A DNA stretch of 64,000 nucleotides from Bacillota bacterium (GTDB lineage Bacteria > Bacillota > Clostridia > Acetivibrionales > DSM-1351). The translations under genes were made by a program, and so were the position numbers. The stretch covers positions 1 through 64,000 of the forward strand of contig JAEWSZ010000061.1 in assembly GCA_023397905.1 (NCBI GenBank), given 5' to 3'. Below the pieces are notes generated by a model. That model did not search any database, was not told the DNA's origin, and worked only from the letters and a program-made list of their open reading frames with translations. Shown one piece after another: positions 38,201-47,600 of the stretch (position 1 is the first letter of the stretch; every line of letters starts with the position of its first letter).

Positions 38201-41200
38201 AATATAATCCGTTATTTTGTTTAAATCCTTCCGGGCCTTGGAAGTTGTGAGCAACAAATGCATATTGCTGTCTTCGGCCATGTAATCTATTCTGTTTTTG
38301 GGCAGATTGGGATCAATGGGCAAATAAGCCCCCCCGGCCTTTAGAATGCCCATTATTCCCAAAATCATTTCCACAGAGCGCTCTGCCATAATACCCACAA
38401 CGGTATCCGGCTTTACATTCTTTTCCCTCAGAATATGGGCAATCTGATTGGCTCTGTAATTTAATTCTTTGTACGTTAAGGACTGTTTTCCCGAAACAAC
38501 GGCCTTTAAACCGGGATTCCTTTCGGCCTGTTCTTCAAAAAGCTCATTAATGGTCTTCTCCCTGGGATAAGGGGCATCCGTCTTATTAAATCCGTAGATA
38601 AGCTGATTCTTTTCACTTTGAGTTACTAATTCCATATCCGAAATGGATATGTTTTCATCATTTATTATGGAATTCAGTATATTGGCGAAATATTCTCCCC
38701 ATCTCTCAATAGTTTCCTCCATAAACAAATCTGTTCTGTAGTTTAAATTCACATTGAAAAGCCCGTTTTCTTCCAGGATCTCAACAGAAAAATCAAACTT
38801 GGCCGTTTTCAATTTATAATCATAATTTTCAACATCCAAGTCTTTAATTCTGAAAACACGGTCGTTTGCATTTTCATAAATGAAAATGACATTAAACAGA
38901 GGATTTGTATTAAGATCTCTTTTTATATTGAGTTTATTAACAAGCAAATTGAAGGGATAATCCATGTTTGCATATGCTTCAAGGCAGCTTTGCCTTACTT
39001 CCTTCAGGAATTCCGAATATTTCTGCCGGCTGTCCGGAAAATTCCGCAGCACGATGGTATTTGTATACATTCCCACGCTATTGTCAAATTCCCCGTTTTT
39101 GCGGTTGGTCACAGGTGTTCCTATGAGTATATCCTCGTTTCCGGTCAATTTGTGGAGCAATATGTTAAAAGCGGACACCAGTACCATAAACAGTGAGGTT
39201 CCCGTCTTTCTGCCCAACTCCCTCAGATTTGACACAGTGACTGAACTGATTTTCATTTTTACCGTATTGCCTTCACTTCCCAATGCCGCCGGCCGCTTGT
39301 AATCTGCGGGCAGATTTAACTGGACTATGTCTCCGGACAGCTTTTTCAGCCAGTACGCTTCATTTTTCTTAATATTGTCCGAATTCAGAAATTCTTCCTC
39401 AAATGCGGCATACTCCCTGTACTGGCGGACTGCGGGCTCTAATTCCCTTCCTTCATACAGCCTAATGAATTCCTGGGTCAGAATATTTACCGAAAGCCCG
39501 TCGGCTATGGTATGATGCATATCGATCAGCAGCAGGCTTTCAGCCTCCGCGGTTTCAATTACGCTTACCCTGACCAGCGGCGCATTTGACAGTTCAAATC
39601 TCCTGACGGTTTTACCTATCAGTTCATCCAGATCCTGCGAGGCTTCCCTGTGAATTACATCAACCTTGAAATCAACCTCCGGCAGGACCTCCTGCAGAAG
39701 TTCATTGTCCCTGATAAACAGTCTGGTTCTCAAGCTCTCATGCCGGACAATCAAGGATTTGAATATTTCCTCCAGCCTTTTTATATCCAGCTTTCCTTTT
39801 ATTTTCATGGTTCCGATAATATTGTACGTATCCGTATCACTGATATTGATCAGAGTATAAAGTCTCTTCTGGGCCAAAGACATGGGCGCTATGCCTGTTG
39901 TATCCTCATCTGCCGCAAAGCTGTCATCCTCCGAGAAGCTGAATCCTCCCTGCCTTAATTCATAAATGCTCTCCTTAATCTTTTGAACAACAATGTCAAT
40001 GTCTTCCTCAGTGATTTCGGTACAGAAGCAGCAGGTTCTTCTCTCCCATGTGTATATACCCTTGTAAAGCAATAAATAGAAGAAAATATCCATTTCTATG
40101 GGCAGGAGCGAAAGATCGTACTTCCCAAAAGATTCAAAACGGAATTGAGAACCAAAATATCTCACCCGTACAGGCACTTTTTCTGTTTCAAAAAATTCGT
40201 TAATCCTGCCCGCAAATAATTCCGTCTTTCTGTTAACTTCATTCTGCAAGGCTTCCCCTTTTTCTTTGAGATAAGACAAAGCTGCATAGGAGGCGGCCAT
40301 AGTAAGCGGATGCTTGCAGAATGTCCCCGCAAAAACAACTGTGCTTTTTTCGGGCATCGAAAGATCGCCAAAATTCCACGCACCGCCGTCAATCATATCT
40401 ATGTACTCTTTTTTTCCGGCTATCATGCCTATGGGCATACCGCCCCCGACAATTTTCCCGTAGGTCACTATATCCGCTTTAATGCCAAAATAGGCCTGCG
40501 CTCCTCCAGGATGAATCCTGAAGCCGTTGACCATCTCGTCAAATATTAATATAATACCTGTTCTGGCGGTCAGCTCTCTTAATTGGTGCAGGAAGGCTTT
40601 GGGATGAAATCCCGGCTTTCTGCTTTGTACAGGTTCCACCAGCACGGCGGCTATTTCCTGATGATGCTCTTCAATATATTCGATAGATTCCTGGGAGCCG
40701 TAAATTAAGCTCACCGTATCCTTTACCATACCGTAAGTCGTACCCTGGGATGCGGGAAACGGCCCTTCTTCGTCGGAATCTGTCAGTACGCCGTCAAAGG
40801 TGCCATGATAAGAGCCTGCAAACCTTACAATCCTATCTCTCTTTCTGGCGGCCCTGGAAATTCTCAGTGCCTCCATAACAGCTTCCGAGCCGGTGTTGCA
40901 AATAGCAACCCGCTCAACTCCGGTGAGCTCGTGGACCAGCTGGGCGACCTTACCTGCGAGCTCACACTGGGGCCCCAGCTCAAAACCTCTGCTCAGCTGG
41001 TTTGCTATGGCATCTCTGATAAATGGGGGATTGTGCCCAAAATAATGCACCCCGTATCCTATGGCCAGATCTATATACTCATTTCCGTCAATATCCCAGA
41101 ACCGGGCGCCCTGGGAAGTCTTTGACACCACAGGGTACAGGATATCCTTCATGGAAAGCCTGAAGTTAAGAGAATTGATCCAGTCTGACAATACGCCTCT

Positions 41201-44200
41201 GTGTGCCGAAGCATATTCTCTGGACGTTTTGGTCTTTAATATATATTTCTCCTTAAAATATTCCAGGAACTTTATTTGAGCGGGATTCAATTTATCCTGT
41301 TCAAATATCATGGAACCGTAATTCAGCTTTGGAAATACCTTTCTGTCCGGAGAACTGCCTGCCGGATTGTCCTGAAAATATTTCTGTTTGCTTATGCTTT
41401 TCACCATTTCCAACTGCTGCTGGATATTTCCCAGTTGATGATCCATAAAATTCAAAAAATCCGAATCTATAAACTGTTGGCCAAAGCTGCTGTCAATGTG
41501 ATCCATAGCAATGCTGTCAGGCATATTTGCATAAATATGGCCGGCAATCCTGGATACTGAATTTAATTCCATCAAAAATTCATTAAGCGAAATGTCCAAT
41601 CCGTATTTATTGTCAATCCTCTTTTTAAAATTGATTAGAAGGAGAGAATCAAAACCCAATGAAAATAAATTGGTGTCCTCATTTATTTCTTCCAGTTCCA
41701 GACCGGTGATGGTATGTATTATCTCCTTTAAATCAGCTGTGATCCTCTCCCTGTTTTTTTCTGCTTTCACGGTTTTCACACTGAGGACCGGGAGCAGCGT
41801 TGCCGCGGCTGTGTCGCTTCCGCTTTGTTCCTGGGAGGTTTTGCCCGAGCCGGTGGTTGAGGGAATGCGGTTATTTAAATCAATCCAGAAGCTTTTTCTC
41901 TGGAAGGGATAATTGGGAAGAATAACTCCCGCCTTTTTATATGAAGAATAAAAAGTATCCCAATCAAGCTCGACGCCGCGCAGGTATAAGGCCACGGCCG
42001 AGTCAAGAAACTGCTTGTATTCATTTGCACCCTGCCGCAATGACGGCGCGAAAAGGTAATCCCCCTCTGGCAGGCATTGGTTTGCAAGACCGCAAAGCGT
42101 GGCTGTTCCTCCTATTTCGATAAAAATAGTGTATCCCAATTTCTTTGCGGTTTGGACTGCATCATAAAATCTTACCGGGTTGGACAGATGACTGACCCAA
42201 TAGCCTATCTTGCCCATAGACCTGTCATCTTCAAGCTTTCCGGTTACAGTGGATATTATATCCACATGGGGTTTTCCATATGAAACGCTTTTAATTTTTT
42301 CGAAATAGTCATGTTCATAGGGCTTCATAAGAATCGAATGAAAAGGATGGGAAATGGGCAGTTTATCGCAAAATACCCTTTGCTGCTGTTGTATTTTATC
42401 AATAACAATATCCACTTCACTGTGCAGTCCTGAAACGGTTGTATTCTCCGGACCGTTCACAGCGGCAACCGAAACGTTTCTGCAGCCTGTTTCGCTAATT
42501 GCCGACCTTACCACAGCTTCATTTGTCAGAACTCCGACCATTTTGCCCTCCGCCTGTACGGAATCCATCATCTTTCCACGATAGGCAATCATTTCTGCAG
42601 CATCGTCCAGGCTCAGTAAACCTGCGTAGCAGGCGGCGGAATATTCACCGATACTGTGCCCTATAACCGCTTTCGGCTTTATTCCGAGGGTATTCCACAG
42701 TGCGGCCAGCGCATATTCAATGGAAAATATAATGGGCTGGGAGTATATCGCCTGCTGCAGCAAGCCGCTTTCCGAACCATACAGGGCTTCGGTAACAGAT
42801 ATATCAAGTAAAGACTTAAACTTTTCCTCACAGAGGTCAATCGCATTTTTGAAAGTCTCAGAAGTTTCATAAAAGCTTCTGCCTATGTCCTTATATATGG
42901 AACCCTGGCCTGTAAACAGGAATACCACATTATCACTTAAAAAGCTCTTATAGTCCGAGGCAAATTCTTTAAACTGTTGTTCATTTTCAAGACAGCTTTC
43001 CAGTTCCCTTATAAAGCCTTCCTTATGCTGTGCAGACAGGCCAAAGCGGTAATTCAGCCCTCCCCTGCTCATATTTGCCGTATAGCATATGTCATTTATG
43101 GAGGATTTTGTTCCTGACAAATATTCCTTCATTCTTATGACGGTCTCCCTCAATGTATTATCGTCCTTGGCGGATAAGGTCATAGCGTGCCACGGCAGCT
43201 CCTGCCTGTCTCCGGGAACCTCTTCCGGGGCTTCCTCAATAATGGCATGTGCAAGCGTTCCGCTAAAGCCAAAGGAACTGATGCCGGCCCGTCTTTTTTG
43301 CCCGCCGTTTTTCCAGTCCATTGCTTTATCTGCCACATGGATATTCTTCCACTGTATATTGGGGTTTGGGTTGTTAAAATGGATACTGGGCGGTATTTTA
43401 CCGTTCTTCAGGGCTAATATTACCTTTATCAGGCCCGCGATTCCCGCCGCCGCTTCCAGATGTGCTATATTTGTCTTTACGGCTCCAATGAGCAGGTCCC
43501 TGTTCCTGTTTTTAAAGACCTCGGACAGAGCCTGGACCTCGATAAGATCTCCCAATTCCGTACCCGCTCCGTGTGCCTCCACATAATCTATGTCCTCCGG
43601 TGAAAGGCCGGCCTGTTCCAGCGCCTGTTTTATGACATTTCTCTGAGATATGCCGTTGGGAGCTGTGAAACCGTTGGTCCTGCCGTCCTGTCCTACGGAA
43701 ACGCTTTTTACCACTGCATGTATGGAATTTTTGTCCTTTCCGGCGTCCGCAAGTCTTTTCAATATGACTATGCCGCAGCCCTCGCCTCTTCCGAAACCAT
43801 CCGCAGAGGCATCGAAGGCTTTGCATCTGCCGTCTTCCGACAAGCCGTTGATCTTGGAAAGGCCTATAAAAGACTCAGGGGTTAAAATCATATTGACTCC
43901 GCCCACTATTGCCATATCGCATTCGGCCTTTCTCAGGCTCTGTACCGCCGCATTCAGGGCGACAAGCGAAGATGAGCAGGCGGTATCGAAAGCTATGGAG
44001 GGACCTTTAAAATCATAAAAGTATGACAATCTGCCGCAGGCAGCATTAAAGGAAACTCCGGTAACAGAATAGGAGTTTATGTCCTCCGCATTTCCCGAAT
44101 GTATTTGTGCTTTTATATAATCTGCGGAATTAATACCTATAAATACGCCTGTACTGCTTCCCTTCAGTTTTTCAATGTTCAATCCGGCATTCTCCAGAGC

Positions 44201-44596
44201 TTCCCAGCTCACTTCAAGCAGCAGCCGCTGCTGCGGATCTATGGAGCTTGCCTCCACAGGGGAAATTTCAAAATGCCTGTTATCAAATTTATCAATGGGG
44301 ATATTGAGGAACGCACCGTTCCTGGTGTACATTTTCCCAGCCTCATCCCTGTTGCTGCTGCAGTACATATCACTTGGAAAGCGGCTGTCAGGTATTTCAG
44401 TAACAGTATCTATACCATTTTTCAATATCTCCCAGAATGCGTCAGGATCGTTTGCGCCACCCGGAAAACGGCAGCCGCACCCTATTATTGCAATATCCTC
44501 GTTTGACTTGCCGCTGTTGATTTGATTTGATAAATTTTCAATTTTATCGGCGGCTTTTTTTAATGCAATCTTATATTTGCTGATATCCTGTTCCAT
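32216..44596 (-). CDS. hybrid PKS-NRPS: KS-AT-ACP-AMT-C-A(Glu)-PCP-E-C-A(Val)-PCP
   Basis: 4126 residues. Approximate domains: N-terminal helix for docking (1-30); KS (35-460; DTACSSS with Cys near 206, EAHGAGT, NIAHLEAAAG); AT (550-850; GHSIGEY, SHPFHS); ACP (GFDSL near 982); a PLP aminotransferase of the glutamate-1-semialdehyde type (1085-1530; Lys in TYGKIVGGGMPIG near 1380); C (MHHTIADG); A1 with code read as D-A-K-D-I-G-V-V-D, the surfactin Glu type; PCP (GGDSIKA); E (HHLVIDGVSW, EGHGRD, TVGWFTAIYP); C of the D-L type (YPLSNMQKGMLFH, HHHIIADG); A2 with D-A-F-W-L-G-G-T-F, a Val code; PCP (GGNSLKV); and an acidic tail DVVEEEI. There is no reductive domain, so the beta-keto group should be aminated. 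It continues the chain from 44644-52206. Confidence 0.94.
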   Translation of the reverse strand: MEQDISKYKIALKKAADKIENLSNQINSGKSNEDIAIIGCGCRFPGGANDPDAFWEILKNGIDTVTEIPDSRFPSDMYCSSNRDEAGKMYTRNGAFLNIPIDKFDNRHFEISPVEASSIDPQQRLLLEVSWEALENAGLNIEKLKGSSTGVFIGINSADYIKAQIHSGNAEDINSYSVTGVSFNAACGRLSYFYDFKGPSIAFDTACSSSLVALNAAVQSLRKAECDMAIVGGVNMILTPESFIGLSKINGLSEDGRCKAFDASADGFGRGEGCGIVILKRLADAGKDKNSIHAVVKSVSVGQDGRTNGFTAPNGISQRNVIKQALEQAGLSPEDIDYVEAHGAGTELGDLIEVQALSEVFKNRNRDLLIGAVKTNIAHLEAAAGIAGLIKVILALKNGKIPPSIHFNNPNPNIQWKNIHVADKAMDWKNGGQKRRAGISSFGFSGTLAHAIIEEAPEEVPGDRQELPWHAMTLSAKDDNTLRETVIRMKEYLSGTKSSINDICYTANMSRGGLNYRFGLSAQHKEGFIRELESCLENEQQFKEFASDYKSFLSDNVVFLFTGQGSIYKDIGRSFYETSETFKNAIDLCEEKFKSLLDISVTEALYGSESGLLQQAIYSQPIIFSIEYALAALWNTLGIKPKAVIGHSIGEYSAACYAGLLSLDDAAEMIAYRGKMMDSVQAEGKMVGVLTNEAVVRSAISETGCRNVSVAAVNGPENTTVSGLHSEVDIVIDKIQQQQRVFCDKLPISHPFHSILMKPYEHDYFEKIKSVSYGKPHVDIISTVTGKLEDDRSMGKIGYWVSHLSNPVRFYDAVQTAKKLGYTIFIEIGGTATLCGLANQCLPEGDYLFAPSLRQGANEYKQFLDSAVALYLRGVELDWDTFYSSYKKAGVILPNYPFQRKSFWIDLNNRIPSTTGSGKTSQEQSGSDTAAATLLPVLSVKTVKAEKNRERITADLKEIIHTITGLELEEINEDTNLFSLGFDSLLLINFKKRIDNKYGLDISLNEFLMELNSVSRIAGHIYANMPDSIAMDHIDSSFGQQFIDSDFLNFMDHQLGNIQQQLEMVKSISKQKYFQDNPAGSSPDRKVFPKLNYGSMIFEQDKLNPAQIKFLEYFKEKYILKTKTSREYASAHRGVLSDWINSLNFRLSMKDILYPVVSKTSQGARFWDIDGNEYIDLAIGYGVHYFGHNPPFIRDAIANQLSRGFELGPQCELAGKVAQLVHELTGVERVAICNTGSEAVMEALRISRAARKRDRIVRFAGSYHGTFDGVLTDSDEEGPFPASQGTTYGMVKDTVSLIYGSQESIEYIEEHHQEIAAVLVEPVQSRKPGFHPKAFLHQLRELTARTGIILIFDEMVNGFRIHPGGAQAYFGIKADIVTYGKIVGGGMPIGMIAGKKEYIDMIDGGAWNFGDLSMPEKSTVVFAGTFCKHPLTMAASYAALSYLKEKGEALQNEVNRKTELFAGRINEFFETEKVPVRVRYFGSQFRFESFGKYDLSLLPIEMDIFFYLLLYKGIYTWERRTCCFCTEITEEDIDIVVQKIKESIYELRQGGFSFSEDDSFAADEDTTGIAPMSLAQKRLYTLINISDTDTYNIIGTMKIKGKLDIKRLEEIFKSLIVRHESLRTRLFIRDNELLQEVLPEVDFKVDVIHREASQDLDELIGKTVRRFELSNAPLVRVSVIETAEAESLLLIDMHHTIADGLSVNILTQEFIRLYEGRELEPAVRQYREYAAFEEEFLNSDNIKKNEAYWLKKLSGDIVQLNLPADYKRPAALGSEGNTVKMKISSVTVSNLRELGRKTGTSLFMVLVSAFNILLHKLTGNEDILIGTPVTNRKNGEFDNSVGMYTNTIVLRNFPDSRQKYSEFLKEVRQSCLEAYANMDYPFNLLVNKLNIKRDLNTNPLFNVIFIYENANDRVFRIKDLDVENYDYKLKTAKFDFSVEILEENGLFNVNLNYRTDLFMEETIERWGEYFANILNSIINDENISISDMELVTQSEKNQLIYGFNKTDAPYPREKTINELFEEQAERNPGLKAVVSGKQSLTYKELNYRANQIAHILREKNVKPDTVVGIMAERSVEMILGIMGILKAGGAYLPIDPNLPKNRIDYMAEDSNMHLLLTTSKARKDLNKITDYIFLDDERLYSGGLENNPGNVNNPEDLAYVIYTSGTTGTPKGVMIEHKSVVNLVCALSDGIYSNYNNGLNIALVAPYTFDASVKQIFAALLLGNSLYIVPEDDRREGDRLVKFYLDNGIEITDGTPIHLAMIADSELIGNKNLRLKNFIIGGDELPENTLERLFARMPGTPVVTNVYGPTECCVDSTCININSENLKQFSNIPIGKPLNNYRAYILKGGELCPTGVPGELCIAGEGVSRGYLNKPELTKDKFTPNPFVPGETIYRTGDLARRMPDGNIEFLGRIDHQVKIRGYRIEPGDIEAQLLKNQYVKEAAVAVKEDHTGNRYLCAYIVSDRKVATEEIREFLAGELPDYFMPSHFVQLDRLPLSQNGKLDRNALPDPEMSVDNQEYEAPRNEIEEKLVEAWTEVLGIKNIGIRDNFFVIGGDSIKALQIMILLSRTGLRMEVKDLFANPCIKSLGKYVTRETKAAEADEPVEGLVELTPIQKRFFNNNPEEVNHFNHAIMLYREDGFDKEIVERAFMRLIRHHDALRMVYERKDGRISQRYRGPEEKLFDLYVHDVRGMGSQQEEVELIASNMQKEISISEGALVKLCIFKTEKGEHLLIAIHHLVIDGVSWRILLEDFGTLYEKALKGQEAELPHKTDSYKVFAEKINEYAHNGKLSAEKDFWVINSLYEKNLFIDAKENRREKFESVKTLSISLEKETTRQLIREANRAYNTEINDILITALLLALRELKGENRFEIFMEGHGRDILENVDTSRTVGWFTAIYPVNVELRQQKELSLNIKTVKETIRRIPNKGIGYGILKYLLEDRELPQNEKPPVLFNYMGQLDNIHSDLFSLSWLPSGQSSGNKIAWIPSLEIAAAVVNGCLTVSTSYSENEYGDDVIKELNQRYKVNLEWVIHHCVHKEDSEKTPSDYGDKEISLEQLAEIGNKYAGFEIEKIYPLSNMQKGMLFHALEDPDSRAYFEQTVMDISGNIDANALEFSFNAVMKQHEALRAAFEYEITGEPRQIVIKDRKAGFAYIDISEKAAGEKIKYVDNFIKEDAEEGFDLNKQALMRAALIRISGQGYKLIWSHHHIIADGWCLGLIISDLFEVYGKTMRHEAYELQDTRPYSDYIRWLEAQDREAGEKYFAEYLAGYEEKVYIPRLSHAGAAQPYQREEKVFELSRELTGKLTQLAGNNNVTVNTVLQCIWGIILGRYNNTDDVVFGTIVSGRNPEFTGIEKMVGIFINTLPTRIKLKPSMSVGDLLKTVQSEALENDRHSYMNLSEIQTLSKLNKELINHIFVYENYSMDSGMLEDNEAQGFKIDAIKALEQTNYSFNIVAYPGEKLKFQLIYDGGIYDKRIADNIELHLRTVAEQIAEDDSREIHKLCLLSQQERNMLLYKFNDTKTDYPRDKTIHELFEEQAEKTPDNTAVVYKDMRVTYGELNGKADLLAAVLREKGVKPGNMVGIMERRSIDMIVGIMGILKAGGAYLPIDPNFPRERVSALLKDAAAPVLLTSKEHVPEAGNFVCPSGGIIYLEELEDCPDIDITVKTEYKGSAGDLAYVMYTSGSTGRPKGILISHRNVVRLVKNTNYIRFEKGDRILMTGAVAFDASTFEIWGSLLNGLQLHLTDEETILDAERLGEELARNNITTLWLTSPLFNQLAQQKPEIFMPLKYLLVGGDVLSPKYINMVREICKHLVVINGYGPTENTTFSVCFPIDRDYGDNIPIGRPISNSTAYIADTYGNPQPVGVYGELWVGGDGVANGYLNRPELSEEKFIPDPFAHKSSGNRLLYRTGDLARWLPDGKIEFLGRMDQQVKIRGFRIELGEIESRLLKYKGVKEAVVIARQEKNDSKYLCGYISSDEPVKATELREFLGRELPGYMLPAYFVFLDKLPLTGNGKVDAGALPGPDVNGNTGKEYTAPENAVEEKLTRIWSQVLESGRVGIRDNFFEIGGNSLKVMQIIKLINKEFNVNLGIKVFFENPDIKSLAGLISLTQNSCDSAGDVVEEEI

Positions 44597-44643
44597 ACCA
44601 ATTCATCTCCATTTCATTCATTACAGGAATGCTTCCCGGCACA

Positions 44644-47600
44644 TTATAGCAACGCGTTTATTTCCGACAGTATGTCATCAGTACTCTGTACACTGTCGGT
44701 CTGTCCCTTCTCAAGTTCTTCAGGGAACAATACTTCGGACACCAAATAATTTGAAAGCTTCCTCAAGGACGGGTAATTGAAGAATAAAGAGACATCCAGC
44801 TGTGAATTGGTCAGTTTGTTGACTTCATTCCTCATAGAGAAAATCATCAGAGAATCCGCTCCCTGCTCCATAAGCGAAATGTCTAAAGCTGGCAGCTGGT
44901 CGCCCTGGAAACCCATTATCCTTCCGGCCTGTTTTTGCAAGTGGCTTAAGAGCAGCGCTTTTCTTTCTTCTTTCTTCAATCCCTTCAGTTCTGCAAGAAT
45001 ACTGCTTTCCCTTTTGGAACCCTCCGCATTTACGGCAGTACTCTCACGGCCGGTCAGCACTTTTGAAAGGAAATCGTCGATCTCTTTAATCCCCAGCGCA
45101 TTTGCAAACATACCCCAGTTCACATCTGCCGCAAGAACATTCGAATAATTTTCATTAAATAATGTGCCGATAATTTTTATTCCTATATCAGGGTGTATGC
45201 CATATATACCCTGCTTGCGCATATACTCAATTACACCGGAATCCTGAGCCGCCATTCCCGAACCCAGCCACGGCCCCCAGCAGACCACAGCTGCCGGCAG
45301 ATTATTCATCAGCCTGTATTGTGCAAATATGTTCAGGAAATAATTTGCCGCCGCATAGTTGCTCTGCCCGACATTTCCGGTAATCGATGTTATGGAGGAC
45401 AGCATTATGAAGAAATCCAGGGACTCGTCGATAAAAACACTATGCAGATTAACAGTTCCCTTGAGCTTTGCATCCAATACTGAAGAAAAGCTTTCCCAGG
45501 TTTGATCAGCGATCATCTTGTCCTCTATTGTGCCTGCGGCATGCACTATTCCTTTCAAAGGAGGCATACCCGCATGGATTGCAGCTTTTAGATCACTGAC
45601 TTCCTTTTCATTGCATATATCAGCCTGGGCAAGCATTATATTCACTCCCTGCCCCATCCATTTCCGGAGTGTTTCAGCTGTGCTTTCCCCCGGGCCTCTT
45701 CTGCTGACCAGAACTAAATTGCGGGCCCCATGATTTACCAGATATTCGGCATATACCATGCCCACGGCGCCTGTTCCACCTGTAATCAGATAAGCGGCTT
45801 CCTCCTGGATTGCCAGTGGCTGTGACACCGTTTTTTTACTATTCCCTGCCAGGTCGGAATGCTTTATAAGCCTTAGTACATACCGCCCCGAACCAGTCCT
45901 CAGGAGCAGCTGCTTATCTTTTCCGGCGCTTATTTCTCTGGCTAAGGCTTCCTTATCCTCTTCCAGAACCTTTGGATCGATGTCAATAATTCCTCCCCAT
46001 ATTTGAGGATGCTCTATTCTGACTGTCTCGGAAAATCCCCAGAGCGTAGCCTGTGAAAATTCCAGGCTGGTTTCATTTTTTACCCTGTGGACGCCGTCTG
46101 TGATTACCCACAGCTTTGAATTACCCGATATTTTACTTTGGGTTAAGGCCTGCACAAGGTATAAAAGCCCTCCGCAGCTTTTTCTCTGCTTTTCCAGAAG
46201 AGTCCCTGCTTCCAGATTTTCATTTTTCAAATCCATGTCTGCAAGATATACAAATTTTAAGTCAGCTGCTTCAAATCTGTTTGCCAAGCTGCCGATAAGT
46301 TTCACAAAATCATTTTTACTATCATATGAAATCTTATAGGCATCATCCTGTCCCTCAGCATAACCGCTGCCTTCATGTACGACAACAGTTTTAATCCCGT
46401 GCCCGGACAGAGCCTTTTCAAGGTTAAAGCCCACTCCCGCGTTGTCCATAAACAATATGTATTTTTCATTATCCCCATACTCCGGATTTTTGCTGCCAGA
46501 CGCCTTTTCTACCCAGTTCACATGGTAGAACATATGACTGTTGTTACTGTTCATTTCTCTCAGAAGGCTGTTTCTGTTGGTTAATCTGGCCATAATCTTT
46601 TCTATTGTAAAAACAATCTCACCATTTTCATTGTAAACATATATATCTCCGATAATGACTTCCTTCTGGACCTCCACATTTGTATGGCACCAGAAATATT
46701 GAGCGGGAGTATAGTGATAGGTGAGCTTTGCAATTGAAAACGGGATCATGGTCCTTACAGTGTCCTCCGCATTTTTGGCTTCCATTCTTGTTGTAAGCTC
46801 GGAAATAGGTATTGCCGACTGGAATATGGAATCTATTACCCCTGGATACAGGATGTATGCCCCTAAATCAGGAATACCTTCCAGAGGCCTTATGAGACAA
46901 ATTCCTTTGTTATCCTTCTTCCATACTTTTTCAATCCTTCTAAAACCCTCTCCCAGATTAAATCCGAAGCTGGTAAGTGAATCGTAGAAATCAAAGCCCG
47001 TATCATCTTCGGGATACATTTCTTTGAGTTCTTCCACAGAGATCCTCATGTTCTCCGAATTGCTCCCGGCCTGCACACTTCTCATATTGCCAAGGCAGTG
47101 TTTCGTCCAGCTTGAATTGTCCGCCTTGTTGTCCTTGCTTACAATCTGGAATTTTGTGCTGTCGCCGTGTATGTTTTCGACATATACCTGTACCGTTCTT
47201 TCCCCGTCATTTTCCACCAGCAGGGGAGAACGGAATTCAATATTTTCAATCACACAGGCTGAGGATGAATTGTCAAGCTGCCTGGACAGTGATAAAAGCA
47301 TGGAAATATGAGCTGCGGCCGGAGAAATTGAGGTATCAAAAATTATATGCTCTTTCATAAAATATGGAGTTTCTGCAGTAAAAATCCTCTGATAAACCAT
47401 TGAATCTTCCAGGAACGGAGTAGTGATCCTTTGACCGATTAAGGGGTGCAGATCACTGCCGCCGGCAACTCCGCCTGCTTTTTCGTGTTCAAATACAGGC
47501 TGTACCCAGTACTGCTTTCTGTCAAAGGGATATGTGGGCAGCTGAACGGGATTCCAGCCGCACTGTCCTCCAATATCAAAATTGGCCCAGTCTACCCTGA

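Noticed and set aside
32216..44596. Microcystin or nodularin synthetase
   Set aside because: The aminotransferase-Glu order is similar, but there is no methyltransferase, racemase or Adda-type PKS series, and the number and type of modules differ.
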